From: Bradyrhizobium aeschynomenes
GTDB taxonomy: Bacteria; Pseudomonadota; Alphaproteobacteria; Rhizobiales; Xanthobacteraceae
Direction of reading: 5' to 3'
Length of the DNA stretch: 64,000 bases
Assembly: GCF_013178945.1 (NCBI RefSeq)
Contig: NZ_JABFDM010000001.1
Coordinates: 558,001-622,000, forward strand
Shown piece by piece: positions 44,256-53,619 of this stretch; positions within the stretch are counted from its first letter, which is position 1, and each line of letters begins with the position of its first letter. The notes beneath the pieces were generated by a model that saw only the letters and a list, made by a program, of their open reading frames with translations, made no database searches and was not told the DNA's origin. The position numbers were made by a program, and so were the translations under genes.

Positions 44256-44855
44256 TCAGCCGCGGCCCCGGTTGTCGTTGTGATCCTGGAACTGCTCGGT
44301 CTCGACCCAGCGTCCGTCCTGGCCGCGCTCGCGTGAGCTCTCGGTCTTGTCGCGGTTCGACAGCACCATGTTCTCGCCGACCAGATCCTCCTGCAGATCG
44401 GTCATCGCGCCGGAGCCGTCGCCCTTGGCCTTGATGCGTGCCGCCGGCGCGCCCTCGGCGTTGCTCGGCTTGGCATCGAACACGCGTGTGCGTTCCTGAT
44501 CGCGTTCGATCTCGCGCGCGAGCTGATCGGAGTCCGGATTGTCCGGCTTCCGCTCCAACATGCGCAACTGCCGCTCATGGGTCTTGCGGCCCTGCAGCTC
44601 CTTGTGCCGTGGCGGCTGGTCGCGATCGTGCTGCGGCGGCCCGCGGCGCCGGTCCATCACCTCGGCCTTGTCGATGCCGCCCTGCGCGTTGGTGTCGTTC
44701 TCGACATCGCCTTGAAACGTGTTGGTGCCTTCGAGTTCCTCGAGATCATCGAGACTCGCCTGCGCCATCGTGAGCCCCTTGGAGCCGCCGATCAGCGGGT
44801 TGCGCACGAGGTCGGCATTGGTGGGACGCGGCATCTTCGGATGCTTGTTGCTCAT
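44256..44855 (-). CDS. Hydrophilic protein, probably disordered
   Basis: 199 residues, no signal or membrane segment, rich in Asp, Glu, Arg, Asn and Gln. The first third contains DLVRNPLIGGSKGLTMAQASLDDLEELEGTNTFQGD. The middle has long charged runs (KTHERQLRMLERKPDNPDSDQLAREIERDQERTRVF), helical-looking. Follows two small hydrophilic genes (44858-45277), all in one direction with almost no spacing. Unknown; stress-protective role is only a guess from composition. Confidence 0.65.
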   Translation of the reverse strand: MSNKHPKMPRPTNADLVRNPLIGGSKGLTMAQASLDDLEELEGTNTFQGDVENDTNAQGGIDKAEVMDRRRGPPQHDRDQPPRHKELQGRKTHERQLRMLERKPDNPDSDQLAREIERDQERTRVFDAKPSNAEGAPAARIKAKGDGSGAMTDLQEDLVGENMVLSNRDKTESSRERGQDGRWVETEQFQDHNDNRGRG

Positions 44856-44857
44856 CG

Positions 44858-45079
44858 TCAGCCCTTCTTATGCGCCGGGTGCGTGTTGCCGCCCTTGGAG
44901 TCCGGCTCGTGCGTATGATGCGAATCCCGCTCGCCGCCGCCCGACGAGACGCGGCTGTGCCGGCGCTGCGGGTCCTCGGCCTGCGGCTTGTCGATGTGCA
45001 GCGGCTCCTTGGCATTCTCATGCGAGGCGCCGGGGCCGCCCTGGCGGATGCTTGCTTCGGTCTTGGTTGAGGTCGACAT
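44858..45079 (-). CDS. Small hydrophilic protein
   Basis: 73 residues, His/Gly/Lys/Ser-rich and without hydrophobic core: GGPGASHENAKEPLHIDKPQAEDPQRRHSR, ending THPAHKKG. It lies two bases upstream of the 199-residue gene, so they are co-transcribed. Start ATG 45079, with GGAGGATCCG-like bases just upstream. Function unknown. Confidence 0.65.
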   Translation of the reverse strand: MSTSTKTEASIRQGGPGASHENAKEPLHIDKPQAEDPQRRHSRVSSGGGERDSHHTHEPDSKGGNTHPAHKKG

Positions 45080-45091
45080 CGGATCCTCCGC

Positions 45092-45277
45092 TCAGCGGTC
45101 CTGCTGATAACCCTGGTTGGTGGTGTTCTGCTTGATGTTGCCGGTGCGGCCCTGCTGATCGGGATTGCCGGTCACGGCGTTGTGCGGCTTCGACGTCGCG
45201 TGAGCGTCGCCGGATTTCGCGTCGCCGGTGCCCATCGGGCTCTGGTTCTCGGGAGGAACGGGGGGCGGCTTCGTCAT
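45092..45277 (-). CDS. Small hydrophilic protein
   Basis: 61 residues, Pro/Gln/Asn/Thr-rich and disordered-looking: KPPPVPPENQSPMGTGDAKSGDAHATSKPHNAV and NIKQNTTNQGYQQDR. First gene of the three-gene group; AGGAG lies upstream of ATG 45277. Function unknown. Confidence 0.6.
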   Translation of the reverse strand: MTKPPPVPPENQSPMGTGDAKSGDAHATSKPHNAVTGNPDQQGRTGNIKQNTTNQGYQQDR

Positions 45278-45442
45278 GGCCTGCTCCTTGTTATGACAGG
45301 AGCCGGACCAACGTGCCGGATGCGGCCAGGTTCTAATCAGGCTGCGCGATCGCTCGTTCGTGAGAACGGCATCGTCCGCGCGAGTTCCGGCGCCAGCAGT
45401 TCCCCATTGCGAACTATCAATGTCGCAACGACCGCAGCGCGA

Positions 45443-46894
45443 CTACGGCGCCGCCGCGAGCTCCAGCTCAGCCGGCTTGCTCGGTCCGGTCAGGGGAATC
45501 TCGAGCGCGATGCGCGTGCCCTGCTGCACGTCGCTGTCGAGCTCGATGCGGCCGCCGAGCGTGGAGACGACGAGGTTGAAGGCGATGTGCAGGCCGAGGC
45601 CGGCATTGCCCTTCTCGCGGCGCGTGGTGAAGAACGGATCGAACACCCGGCCGCGCACGTGATCGGGCATGCCGACGCCTTTGTCGGCGCAGGTGATGCA
45701 CACGGAGCGGTCCAGCGGCTGCGTGACCGCCACCGTGAAAACGCCGCTCATGTCGCCGGGATAGGCATGCGTGGCCGCATTGAAGGCGAGAATGCTGATG
45801 ACTTGTCCGAGCGCGCCGGGATAGCTGGTGAGGACGACGCCTTCGGGACAGGACAGCGCGACCGTGAGGCCTTGGCGCGCCAGCAGCGGACGGAGCTTGG
45901 CGATGTGATCGGCCAGCCAGCTGTGCAGTTCGAACGTCTGCCGCGTTTCATTGGCCTGGTCGACGGCAACCTGCTTGAAGCTGTGGACCATCTCGGAGGC
46001 GCGGTGCAGGCTCTGCGTGGTCAGGTTGAGACCCTGCTGCAGCCGCGCGACGCCGCGCGCCAGATCCGAGCGCCGCACCGGACCGCCGCCGAGCATCTGG
46101 GCGATCGCCTCGACGTCATCTTCCATCGCGGTCGACGTCGTCAGCGCCAGCCCGAGCGGCGTCGAGACCTCGTGTCCGACACCGGCGACGAGCTGGCCGA
46201 GCGAAGCGAGCTTCTCGGCCTGCACGAGATGCGCCTGCGTCGCATGCAGGTCGCGCAGCGACGCCTCGGAGCGTTCCTTCTCGCGCTGCAGCGCCTCGGC
46301 GGTGCGGAACTGCTTGCGCGCCTGAACCTCGCGCGCGCCGACGGCATAGAGCGAGAGCAGGCAGGCATTGCCGACCAGCGAATGATCGATGAAGCGCAGG
46401 CCCGGCGGCAGCGGCTCCGGCGCGAGGCTTTCGGCGAGCGCCAGCGCGCTCCAGCTCGTCGTACAGAAGATCGCATGGGAGCCGGTGCGCAGCGGCAGCA
46501 TGGTCGACACGAACAGGATGACGATGATCATGCCGGCGGCGGAGTACGTGAAGCCGGAGGGCAGCACCCAATAGATCGTCGGCAGCACGCAGCCGGGAAT
46601 GACGCAAAAGACGAGTTGAATCGGTTCGGCCCATTTGCGCGCCGGGGTCGACAGCAGCGCCGTCAGCGGCAGCAGCACGAACAGCGCGGTGCCGCCGCGA
46701 ATCCTGAGCGTCGTCGGCACGATCTCGGGATAGAGCACGAAGTCCCACAGCGTGTAGCCGGCAAAGGTGAAGGCGCCGAGCAGCATCGCGATCTGCGTCC
46801 AGGCGATGTTGCCATGGACGAAATGGTCCACGAACCGCCGCTCCTCGACGGCATCCTCGAAACGCAGCCCCAGGCGCTCCAGCAATCTCAACAT
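45443..46894 (-). CDS. Membrane sensor histidine kinase without local regulator
   Basis: About 483 residues from ATG 46894 (an upstream ATG at 46957 is possible; ribosome sites weak). Five to six N-terminal helices with short loops (about 30-190), then a coiled region KERSEASLRDLHATQAHLVQAEKLASLGQLVAGVGHEVSTPLG with the phospho-acceptor His near 241. The ATPase domain has NAATHAYPG (N box) and DKGVGMPDHVRGRVFDPFFTTRREKGNAGLGLHIAFNLV (G1, F and G2). No response regulator adjoins it. Signal unknown; the membrane part resembles lipid- or fatty-acid-linked sensors only in size. Confidence 0.88.
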   Translation of the reverse strand: MLRLLERLGLRFEDAVEERRFVDHFVHGNIAWTQIAMLLGAFTFAGYTLWDFVLYPEIVPTTLRIRGGTALFVLLPLTALLSTPARKWAEPIQLVFCVIPGCVLPTIYWVLPSGFTYSAAGMIIVILFVSTMLPLRTGSHAIFCTTSWSALALAESLAPEPLPPGLRFIDHSLVGNACLLSLYAVGAREVQARKQFRTAEALQREKERSEASLRDLHATQAHLVQAEKLASLGQLVAGVGHEVSTPLGLALTTSTAMEDDVEAIAQMLGGGPVRRSDLARGVARLQQGLNLTTQSLHRASEMVHSFKQVAVDQANETRQTFELHSWLADHIAKLRPLLARQGLTVALSCPEGVVLTSYPGALGQVISILAFNAATHAYPGDMSGVFTVAVTQPLDRSVCITCADKGVGMPDHVRGRVFDPFFTTRREKGNAGLGLHIAFNLVVSTLGGRIELDSDVQQGTRIALEIPLTGPSKPAELELAAAP

Positions 46895-47107
46895 TATGCC
46901 ACCGCAATCGAAAACCGATCCCCCGCGGCGCGCAGGGCGCGGCGGGACGGCAGACATACACGAGATGAGCTGTTCGAGAAAACGACGGGAGATCGCATTC
47001 GCGGCTTGGAGCACGTAGAGCGTTACTAGAACGGTTCCAAATCTCGTTGCGCAGCATGGCGACGACGGCGCGGCGGCAGACACCGCTCGCGCCAAGTCCG
47101 AGCGCTC

Positions 47108-48436
47108 CTACTCGATCAGTGCCTGGTAGATCAGATTGCGCAATAGCGAGCGATAATGCGGTGCCTGCGGCGGCGGCAGCTGCATCATCAGCACGACGAT
47201 GAGCTTCTCCTCCGGGTCGACCCAGAACGCAGTGCCGTAGAGCCCGGTCCAATAGAATTCGCTGACTGATCCCGGCAGCGGGTTGCGCCCCGCATGTGTC
47301 CTGACGGCAAAGCCGAGACCGAAGCTCTGGCCGTCCTCCGGCGTCGGCGCGGTCGCCTGCGGGTGGAAGCCCAGCAAGGTGACTTGGCTGAACGCGATGC
47401 CCGGCGGCAGATGATCTGATGTCATGAAGGTGACGGTCTTTGCCGCGAGCAGGTGCCTGCCGCTCCATTCGCCGCGATTGAGCAGCATCTGCGCGAACTC
47501 GGCGTAGTCGGCGGCCGTCGACACCATGCCGCCGCCGCCGGACATCCAATTCGGCTGCCTGGTCATGTCGGGCATTGGCGGCCGCTTGCCGGTGGTGGGA
47601 TCGGCTTGCGGCTCGGCGATGCGTGCGGTCTTGTTCCCGCCGACGGAGAAGCCGGTGTCGGTCAGCGCCAGCGGCTTGCTGATGCGCTCGGCAATGAACT
47701 GATCGAGCCGCTGGCCCGAGACGACCTCGACGATGCGGCCGAGCACGTCGGTCGACATGCTGTAGTCCCATGTCGTGCCCGGCTGCGCCGCAAGCGGCAG
47801 CTTCGCCAGCTTCGTGATCAGGTCGGCCGATGTCTGGCTCGGATCGAACAGATTGGCATTGTTGTAGGCCTGCTTGACCAGTGACTTGCCGAAGATGCCG
47901 TAGGTCAGGCCCGACGTGTGCCGCATCAGGTCCTGCACGGTCATCTCGCGCCGAGCCGGCTCCAAGGTCAGCTCCGGCTGGCCGGTGCCTTGATTGATCT
48001 TCTCGACGCCGACCTGCAGGCCCTTGAACTCCGGCAGATAGACCGAGACCGGGTCGAGCAGTTGCAGCCGGCCTTCCTCGACCAGCATCATGGCCGCGAC
48101 CGAGGTGAACGGCTTGGTCATCGAGGCGACGCGGAAGATCGCGTCCAGCTTCATCGGCACCTGCTTCTCGCGGTCCTGGAAGCCGAAGGCCTTGGCATAG
48201 GCCACCTTGCCCTTGCGCGCGACCAGCACCACGGCGCCGGGGATCAGCTCCTTGTCGACGTCGGCCTGGAACGCATGGGTCAGGCGTTGCAGCCGCTCGG
48301 ACGACAGCCCGACGTTTTCGGGCCGATCGACCTTGGGCAGGCCTTCGGCGAAGGCCGGGATCGTGAGGCTGGCGGCCAGCAGCAACGATGACAGCGTGGC
48401 GCGCCACGGCCCTTGCATCTGCAGAGACGGTCGCAT
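47108..48436 (-). CDS. Serine hydrolase of the beta-lactamase/esterase family (class C-like)
   Basis: 442 residues, signal peptide about 1-30 (LLLAASLTIPAFA). Active-site motif SMTK (Ser105, Lys108) in FRVASMTKPFTS; tyrosine motif DYSMSTDVLGRIVE; KTG-like region not clear. Start ATG 48436 with AGGGAGGAG upstream, the longer open frame being spurious. Family members are esterases, D-aminopeptidases or beta-lactamases; nothing here separates these. Stands alone, minus strand, upstream of the kinase. Confidence 0.88.
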   Translation of the reverse strand: MRPSLQMQGPWRATLSSLLLAASLTIPAFAEGLPKVDRPENVGLSSERLQRLTHAFQADVDKELIPGAVVLVARKGKVAYAKAFGFQDREKQVPMKLDAIFRVASMTKPFTSVAAMMLVEEGRLQLLDPVSVYLPEFKGLQVGVEKINQGTGQPELTLEPARREMTVQDLMRHTSGLTYGIFGKSLVKQAYNNANLFDPSQTSADLITKLAKLPLAAQPGTTWDYSMSTDVLGRIVEVVSGQRLDQFIAERISKPLALTDTGFSVGGNKTARIAEPQADPTTGKRPPMPDMTRQPNWMSGGGGMVSTAADYAEFAQMLLNRGEWSGRHLLAAKTVTFMTSDHLPPGIAFSQVTLLGFHPQATAPTPEDGQSFGLGFAVRTHAGRNPLPGSVSEFYWTGLYGTAFWVDPEEKLIVVLMMQLPPPQAPHYRSLLRNLIYQALIE

Positions 48437-48566
48437 GTCTCCTCCCTCTGGTGTTGTTGGGCAGTCAGAACAGCCTGCGCGTGCGGAAGCCGTCCGTGAT
48501 TGATTTGGGTCAATGGCGACGTCCGCGCCGGCGAGGCCGGGCGCTTCGTGAGCTTCAGGAACCGGC

Positions 48567-49304
48567 TCAGGCGGCTTTCCAATGCGCCCGCAGCGCCGCT
48601 GCGATGCTGTCTGGCCGCTCGACGATGCTCCAGTGGCCGGCGTCCGGCTCGAGATGCAGCGTAGCGTCGTGACGCCTAGCGAAGCGGCCGAGGACATCGA
48701 AGGACATGTAGGGATCGTGCGCGGCTGAGATCACGAGCCCGCGTCGCGACAGGTGCGCGAGGCGCGCGATCCAGTCGCCCTTGAAGCGCAGCCCATCGGC
48801 GGAGCGATACAGCGCGAGGATCGCCCGGCGCATCGGCGCCCGCCATGCCGCGGCTTCACGCGCCGCCAGCTCCGATGGCAATCCGCTCTGCCGGAACATG
48901 CGCGCCATGGCCCGCTGCGACGACACCGCCATGAAGATCTCGCCGAGCACGGGCGTGTTCCAGATCCGCGCGATCCGATGTCCGCGATAGTCGGGATCGA
49001 GTGCGCCGCCCGCCACCGCCCAGGAACGCACAAGTTCAGGCCGCAGCGATGCCGCGCGTAGCACCAGCAGCGCACCCCAATCATGCCCAACGAGGTCGAG
49101 CGGCCCGAACGCCGCATGCTGCGCTTCCATCAGGGCGACAAGCCAGTCGGCGTAGGCGTCCTTGGTGCAGGCGAAGCCCGGAGGTCCATCGCCGTCGAAG
49201 CCGGGCAGGGCAGGCACTGCCACGGTCTCGCTGAGCGCAGCGATCAGCGGGCCCCAGATTGCGGGCGTATCCGGCACGCCGTGGACGAAGATGCGGTTTG
49301 TCAT
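48567..49304 (-). CDS. Alpha/beta hydrolase (epoxide-hydrolase/dehalogenase-like)
   Basis: 245 residues. The nucleophile elbow is LVGHDWGALL, Asp-type as in epoxide hydrolases and haloalkane dehalogenases. The oxyanion strand FVHGVPDTPAIWGPL precedes it and the catalytic His is in PDAGHWSIVERPD. Cap region helices lie in between. Cytoplasmic, no signal. Likely monocistronic. Substrate unknown. Confidence 0.85.
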   Translation of the reverse strand: MTNRIFVHGVPDTPAIWGPLIAALSETVAVPALPGFDGDGPPGFACTKDAYADWLVALMEAQHAAFGPLDLVGHDWGALLVLRAASLRPELVRSWAVAGGALDPDYRGHRIARIWNTPVLGEIFMAVSSQRAMARMFRQSGLPSELAAREAAAWRAPMRRAILALYRSADGLRFKGDWIARLAHLSRRGLVISAAHDPYMSFDVLGRFARRHDATLHLEPDAGHWSIVERPDSIAAALRAHWKAA

Positions 49305-49449
49305 GAGCTCATGCTACCACACGCGCGATCTTCGTATTCGGCGAAATTTTCTCTTTCCATTTTTCAGAAAACGTGCTTCTCTACGTCATCCCGCCTCATC
49401 GAAGAGGGGCGTACGCGTCGTCACGATACGTGGAGTGCGGGGAGCGATG

Positions 49450-49740
49450 GCCGTGAGGCGCCGGTGGACGACTGGCGCCTTGCGGACGGCGAAGTCGTAT
49501 GGTCCTGGCCTCCCGGTGCCGAGGTCAAATCGAAGTGGCGTTGACGCGCTGCTGAGATGACGGGGTCAATCAGCCGGTCCCCGGGGAGAGTACGAAGTAA
49601 GCCGTAAAGCCGTTGCGCAGGGAAGGCCGGGATGTCCTGGCCGAGCCTGTGGTTCCTGCCCCGTGCATTTTCTATCGCACGGGGGCCGCGGGTGTCGGCA
49701 GACGCCCGGTCTTCCCTGCACCCTCGATTGTCGAGGGGCG
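49450..49740 (+). ncRNA. Structured multi-hairpin element (RNA candidate)
   Basis: Several nested stems in 290 bases without a believable gene. A 9-bp stem pairs 49457-49465 with 49471-49479. The long outer stem pairs 49617-49630 with 49706-49719 (14 bp, one G-U). Inside it 49659-49666 pairs 49677-49684 (perfect CCCCGTGC/GCACGGGG). 49690-49696 pairs 49701-49707 (7 bp with one G-U; it shares two bases with the outer arm). A terminal hairpin pairs 49721-49727 with 49731-49737 (CCCTCGA/TCGAGGG). Strand is a guess. It resembles a conserved intergenic element I believe recurs in Bradyrhizobium genomes, from memory only. Confidence 0.4.
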
Positions 49741-49830
49741 ATGCTGATGATCAGCCTGGGCACGATGGTGCCGCGGGAATGATGAGGTGCGTGCTGATGC
49801 AGATGTTGACGCTGCCAACCACACCCTCAC

Positions 49831-50008
49831 CGTCATCCCGGACAAGCGCGCGGTCACGCGCGCGCAGATCCGGGATCCATAACCCCAGGGAGACCTGTGA
49901 GGTACAATGGCCATTCCATCCCGCCCAGCAAGATCCGCCGCTGCGTATGGATCCCGGGTCAGCGGCCACCAACGCTAGCGCGTTGGCGGCCTTGCCCGGG
50001 ATGACACC
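49831..50008. repeat. Palindromic intergenic repeat
   Basis: Arms CGTCATCCCGGAC and a mirror ending CCCGGGATGAC, with inner partial palindromes (AACGCTAGCGCGTT). Same style of mobile palindrome as the elements at 23.95 and 52.0 kb but with its own sequence. Lies between the structured element and the leuA leader. Confidence 0.75.
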
Positions 50009-50178
50009 GTTTTTGTGGAGAGCGGCGTGCGCAAGCCCAATACGTCACCCCTCCTGACCCTTATTCGGCGTTGCGAGGCCCTTTCATTCCCGGTAAAAGC
50101 ACCGTCGAGGGCACCTCGGCAACACTCCATCAATGGTTTTGCCGCACCATTTTCGTGTCTTCGCAAAAGGGTTTGGCA

Positions 50179-50322
50179 ATGCTGATTCGCAGCGCAGAGA
50201 TCGAGACCATCGCCGGGGCAGACGCCCGGTCGATCGCGCTCGTCTCGCTGGCGCCTGCTCGCGGCCTCCTGATTGGCTCGATTGCCGGCGCGCTCGAGCT
50301 TCTGCTTCTTAGCTGCCCCTGA
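50179..50322 (+). CDS. Putative leuA leader peptide (attenuator)
   Basis: 47-codon open frame starting at ATG 50179, with AAAGGG eight bases upstream, and ending in TGA 50320. Its end reads ALELLLLSCP, with five of six residues Leu or Glu (four Leu codons in a row, CTT CTG CTT CTT) just before the stop. Leucine codons cluster earlier too (GLLIG). The gene for 2-isopropylmalate synthase follows 126 bases later, so leucine starvation could stall ribosomes here. The leader is longer than the classic 10-30 residue leaders, so the true start may be internal. Confidence 0.65.
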   Translation: MLIRSAEIETIAGADARSIALVSLAPARGLLIGSIAGALELLLLSCP

Positions 50323-50360
50323 GGGCCGGCTGGGCGGGATGCGCCTGGGCACTCAGGGGG
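50315..50360 (+). promoter_or_regulatory. Attenuator hairpin after the leucine codons
   Basis: Perfect 8-bp outer stem CCCCTGAG (50316-50323) with CTCAGGGG (50352-50359). It includes the leader stop codon. The loop can form an inner GGGCG/CGCC hairpin. No T run follows, so it may act by blocking rather than by classical termination. Confidence 0.55.
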
Positions 50361-50448
50361 CTGCTTCGACACCGAACACCCTTCAGCGCCCAATGTTCAG
50401 AGATCCTGACAGCCAAGCGCACCACCTTCAGAATCCGAGGAATAACAG

Positions 50449-52026
50449 ATGTCCAATCCCGTTCAGTCCGACAAGGACCGCGTCGTCATTTTCGACACCA
50501 CCCTGCGCGACGGCGAGCAGTGCCCCGGCGCCACCATGACCTTCGAGGAGAAGCTCAACATCGCGGCCATGCTGGACGGCATGGGCGTCGACATCATCGA
50601 AGCCGGCTTCCCGATCGCCTCCGACGGTGACTTCGAGGCCGTCAACGAGATCGCCAAGCGCACCCAGAACGCCGTGGTCTGCGGCCTGTCGCGCGCCGGC
50701 GCCAAGGACATCGACCGTTGCGCCGAAGCGATCCGCCCGGCGAAGCGCGGCCGCATCCACACCTTCCTGTCCACCTCGCCTGTGCACATGAAGTACAAGC
50801 TGCAGATGGACCCGCAGCAGGTCTTTGAGCTGGTGATCTCCTCGGTGACGCGCGCGCGCAACCACACCGACGACGTCGAGTGGTCGTCCGAGGACGGCAC
50901 CCGCACCGAGTTCGACTTCCTGTGTCGCTGCGTCGAGGCCGCCATCAAGGCCGGCGCCACCACCATCAACATTCCGGACACGGTCGGCTACGCCGTGCCG
51001 GAGGAGTATTACGACCTGTTCAAGCGCGTGCGCGAGAGCGTGCCGAACTCCGACAAGGCGGTGTTCTCGGTCCACTGCCACAACGATCTGGGCATGGCGG
51101 TCGCCAACTCGATGGCCGGCGTGCGCGCCGGCGCCCGCCAGATCGAATGCACCATCAACGGAATCGGCGAGCGTGCCGGCAATGCGGCCCTGGAAGAGGT
51201 CGTGATGGCGATGCGCGTGCGCAACGACAAGCTGCCCTACTGGAACAAGATCGACACCACGCAGCTGACCCACGCCTCGAAGGTGGTGTCGGCGGCGACG
51301 TCGTTCCCGGTGCAGTACAACAAGGCCATCGTCGGCCGCAACGCGTTCGCGCATGAGAGCGGCATCCATCAGGACGGCATGCTGAAGAACGCGCAGACCT
51401 ACGAGATCATGCTGCCGGAGACGGTCGGCGTGAAGCAGACCTCGCTGGTGATGGGCAAGCATTCCGGCCGCCACGCCTTCATCCACAAGCTGGAGGAGAT
51501 GGGCCACAAGCTGGCGGGCAACCAGGTCGAGGACGCCTTCGTCCGCTTCAAGGCTTTGGCCGATCGCAAGAAGCACATCTATGACGAGGACATCGAGGCC
51601 TTGATCGACGAGGGCATGGTGAGCGCCCATGACCGGATCAAGCTGCTGTCGTTGAGCGTCATCGCCGGCACCCGTGGCCCGCAGCGCGCCACCATGAAGC
51701 TCGACGTCGACGGCGTGACCAAGATCGAGGAGAGCGAGGGCAACGGCCCGGTCGATGCGGTGTTCAACTGCATCAAGTCGCTGGTGCCGCACGAGGCCAA
51801 GCTGGAACTGTACCAGGTGCACGCCGTCACCGAGGGCACCGATGCCCAGGCCGAGGTCTCGGTGCGGCTGTCGCAGGACGGCCGCTCGATGACCGCGCGC
51901 GCGGCGGATCCGGATACGCTGGTGGCCTCGGCAAAAGCCTACCTCGGCGCGCTGAACAAGCTGGTGATGAAGCGCCAGCGCGACGTGGCGCACGGGGCTG
52001 GCGCATCGGCTGCGGCAGCGAGCTGA
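50449..52026 (+). CDS. leuA: 2-isopropylmalate synthase
   Basis: 525 residues. First enzyme of leucine synthesis: condenses 2-oxoisovalerate with acetyl-CoA in the cytoplasm. The TIM-barrel has the signature [21 protein letters not shown], the metal-binding [13 protein letters not shown], and the Leu[10 protein letters not shown] segment. The C-terminal allosteric (leucine-binding) domain runs from about residue 390, with [17 protein letters not shown] and [39 protein letters not shown] 50449 has GAGGAATAACAG before it. Expected to be feedback-inhibited by leucine and, from the upstream leader, attenuated. Confidence 0.97.
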   Translation: MSNPVQSDKDRVVIFDTTLRDGEQCPGATMTFEEKLNIAAMLDGMGVDIIEAGFPIASDGDFEAVNEIAKRTQNAVVCGLSRAGAKDIDRCAEAIRPAKRGRIHTFLSTSPVHMKYKLQMDPQQVFELVISSVTRARNHTDDVEWSSEDGTRTEFDFLCRCVEAAIKAGATTINIPDTVGYAVPEEYYDLFKRVRESVPNSDKAVFSVHCHNDLGMAVANSMAGVRAGARQIECTINGIGERAGNAALEEVVMAMRVRNDKLPYWNKIDTTQLTHASKVVSAATSFPVQYNKAIVGRNAFAHESGIHQDGMLKNAQTYEIMLPETVGVKQTSLVMGKHSGRHAFIHKLEEMGHKLAGNQVEDAFVRFKALADRKKHIYDEDIEALIDEGMVSAHDRIKLLSLSVIAGTRGPQRATMKLDVDGVTKIEESEGNGPVDAVFNCIKSLVPHEAKLELYQVHAVTEGTDAQAEVSVRLSQDGRSMTARAADPDTLVASAKAYLGALNKLVMKRQRDVAHGAGASAAAAS

Positions 52027-52033
52027 CCCCAAG

Positions 52034-52330
52034 ACGTCATTCCGGGGCAGCCGCGAGAGCGGCTGAACCCGGAATCCCGAGCTTGGTTTGCACCGGCTCT
52101 CACAATCTCGAGGTTCCCCGATGCGCAATTGCGCATCTGAGGTTCGGCCCTGCGGGCCGCCCCGGGAGCGACGAACAGGAAGCGGCGTGCCCCGTCATCG
52201 CAGCGTCGCTTGGACTTGTTTTGCTCCGTCATTCCGGGGCGCGCGGAGCGCGAGCCCGGAATCCATACGCCCGATCGTGGTTATGGATTCCGGGCTCGCT
52301 CGCGTTGCTCGCGCCCCGGAATGACGGCGG
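52034..52330. repeat. Cluster of palindromic intergenic repeats
   Basis: Two units: GACGTCATTCCGGGG to CCCGGAATCC (about 52034-52079) and a longer one from 52225 to 52326 with GTCATTCCGGGGCGCG/CGCGCCCCGGAATGAC ends. Same family as 26.84 kb. Sits between leuA and the TRAP operon and could stop leuA transcription. Confidence 0.8.
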
Positions 52331-52481
52331 AAGGGGGGCGATCGCTGCTGCATCGCAGCACGGGAATTCCCGTCGTGCTGCTAACGGTGAATGGCATTCC
52401 CGCCGCGTACCCGCTAACAATGTCCTTGGCATACAAAGCGGGGGCGTCGTTGCAATGCCCCCCGAACGTCGGGAGGACACT

Positions 52482-53501
52482 TTGCAGCAATTCAAATTCC
52501 GCCATCTGATCGCCACCGCCGCGTCGCTGGCTGCGCTCGCGCTGGCCGGTCCGGCCTCGGCCGCCGACAACCCGATCGTCATTAAGTTCAGCCACGTGGT
52601 GGCGTCGAACACGCCGAAGGGCCTCGCCGCCGACAAGTTCAAGGAGCTGGCCGAGAAGTACACCGACGGCAAGGTCAAGGTCGAAGTCTATCCGAACTCC
52701 CAGCTCTACAAGGACAAGGAAGAGCTCGAGGCGCTGCAGCTCGGCGCGGTGCAGATGCTGGCGCCGTCGAACTCCAAGTTCGGCCCGATCGGCATCAAGG
52801 AATTCGAGGTGTTCGATCTGCCCTACATTCTGCCCGACCTCGCCACCTTGCGGAAGGTGACCGACGGGCCGCTCGGCGCCAGGCTCCTGAAGCTGCTCGA
52901 GCCGAAGGGGATGATCGGGCTGGCCTACTGGGACAACGGCTTCAAGCAGATGAGCGCCAACAAGAAGCTGGTCGATCCCGCCGACTACAAGGGCCTGAAG
53001 TTTCGCATCCAGTCCTCGAAGGTGCTGGACGCGCAGTTCCGAACGCTCGGCGCCATCCCGCAGGTGATGGCGTTCTCCGAAGTCTATCAGGCGCTGCAGA
53101 CCGGCGTCGTCGACGGCCAGGAGAACACGCCCTCGAACATCTATACGCAGAAGATGCACGAGGTGCAGAAGTACATCACGCTCACCAATCACGGCTACAT
53201 CGGCTATGTCGTGGTCGTGAACAAGAAGTTCTGGGACGGTCTGCCGCCGGATATCCGCGCCGCCTGCGAGAAGGCGATGAAGGAGGCCACCGCCTACGGC
53301 AACGGCCAGTCGGCGAAGGAGAACGACGACGCGCTGGAGGAGATCCGCAAGTCGGGCAAGTCCGAGCTGGTCAAGCTGACGCCGGCCCAGGACGAAGCGA
53401 TGCGCAAGGCGATGCAGCCGGTCTACAAGGACGTCGCGGGGCGCGTCGGCCAGCCGCTGATCGACGAATTCCTCAAGGAGACACGCGGCACGACCAACTG
53501 A
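52482..53501 (+). CDS. dctP: TRAP transporter periplasmic receptor (DctP)
   Basis: 339 residues from TTG 52482, preceded by GGGAGGACAC; an in-frame ATG at 52455 has no ribosome site. Signal peptide about 1-28 (ASLAALALAGPASAA). DctP fold: IKFSHVVASNTPKGLAADKFKELAEKYTDGKVKVEVYPNSQLYKDKEELEALQLGAVQM, then FSEVYQALQTGVVDGQENTPSNIYTQK with the Arg/Asn-rich carboxylate pocket. Binds a dicarboxylate or similar acid and delivers it to the DctQM permease, in a sodium-driven system. First gene of a three-gene operon. Confidence 0.94.
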   Translation: MQQFKFRHLIATAASLAALALAGPASAADNPIVIKFSHVVASNTPKGLAADKFKELAEKYTDGKVKVEVYPNSQLYKDKEELEALQLGAVQMLAPSNSKFGPIGIKEFEVFDLPYILPDLATLRKVTDGPLGARLLKLLEPKGMIGLAYWDNGFKQMSANKKLVDPADYKGLKFRIQSSKVLDAQFRTLGAIPQVMAFSEVYQALQTGVVDGQENTPSNIYTQKMHEVQKYITLTNHGYIGYVVVVNKKFWDGLPPDIRAACEKAMKEATAYGNGQSAKENDDALEEIRKSGKSELVKLTPAQDEAMRKAMQPVYKDVAGRVGQPLIDEFLKETRGTTN

Positions 53502-53619
53502 CGGAGGCGATCGATGCGCGGGCGGGTGGCCCGCGCATCGCGGATGGGGAGCGCTCGGCGCGCAAGAAAGCAGACGGCGCCCTGAAGCGCCGCGGACGTT
53601 TGATGGTGGGGGAGGGGAC

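Noticed and set aside
49162..49560. Plus-strand open frame of 132 residues in the alpha/beta hydrolase region
   Set aside because: Antisense to the hydrolase gene and runs into the structured element.
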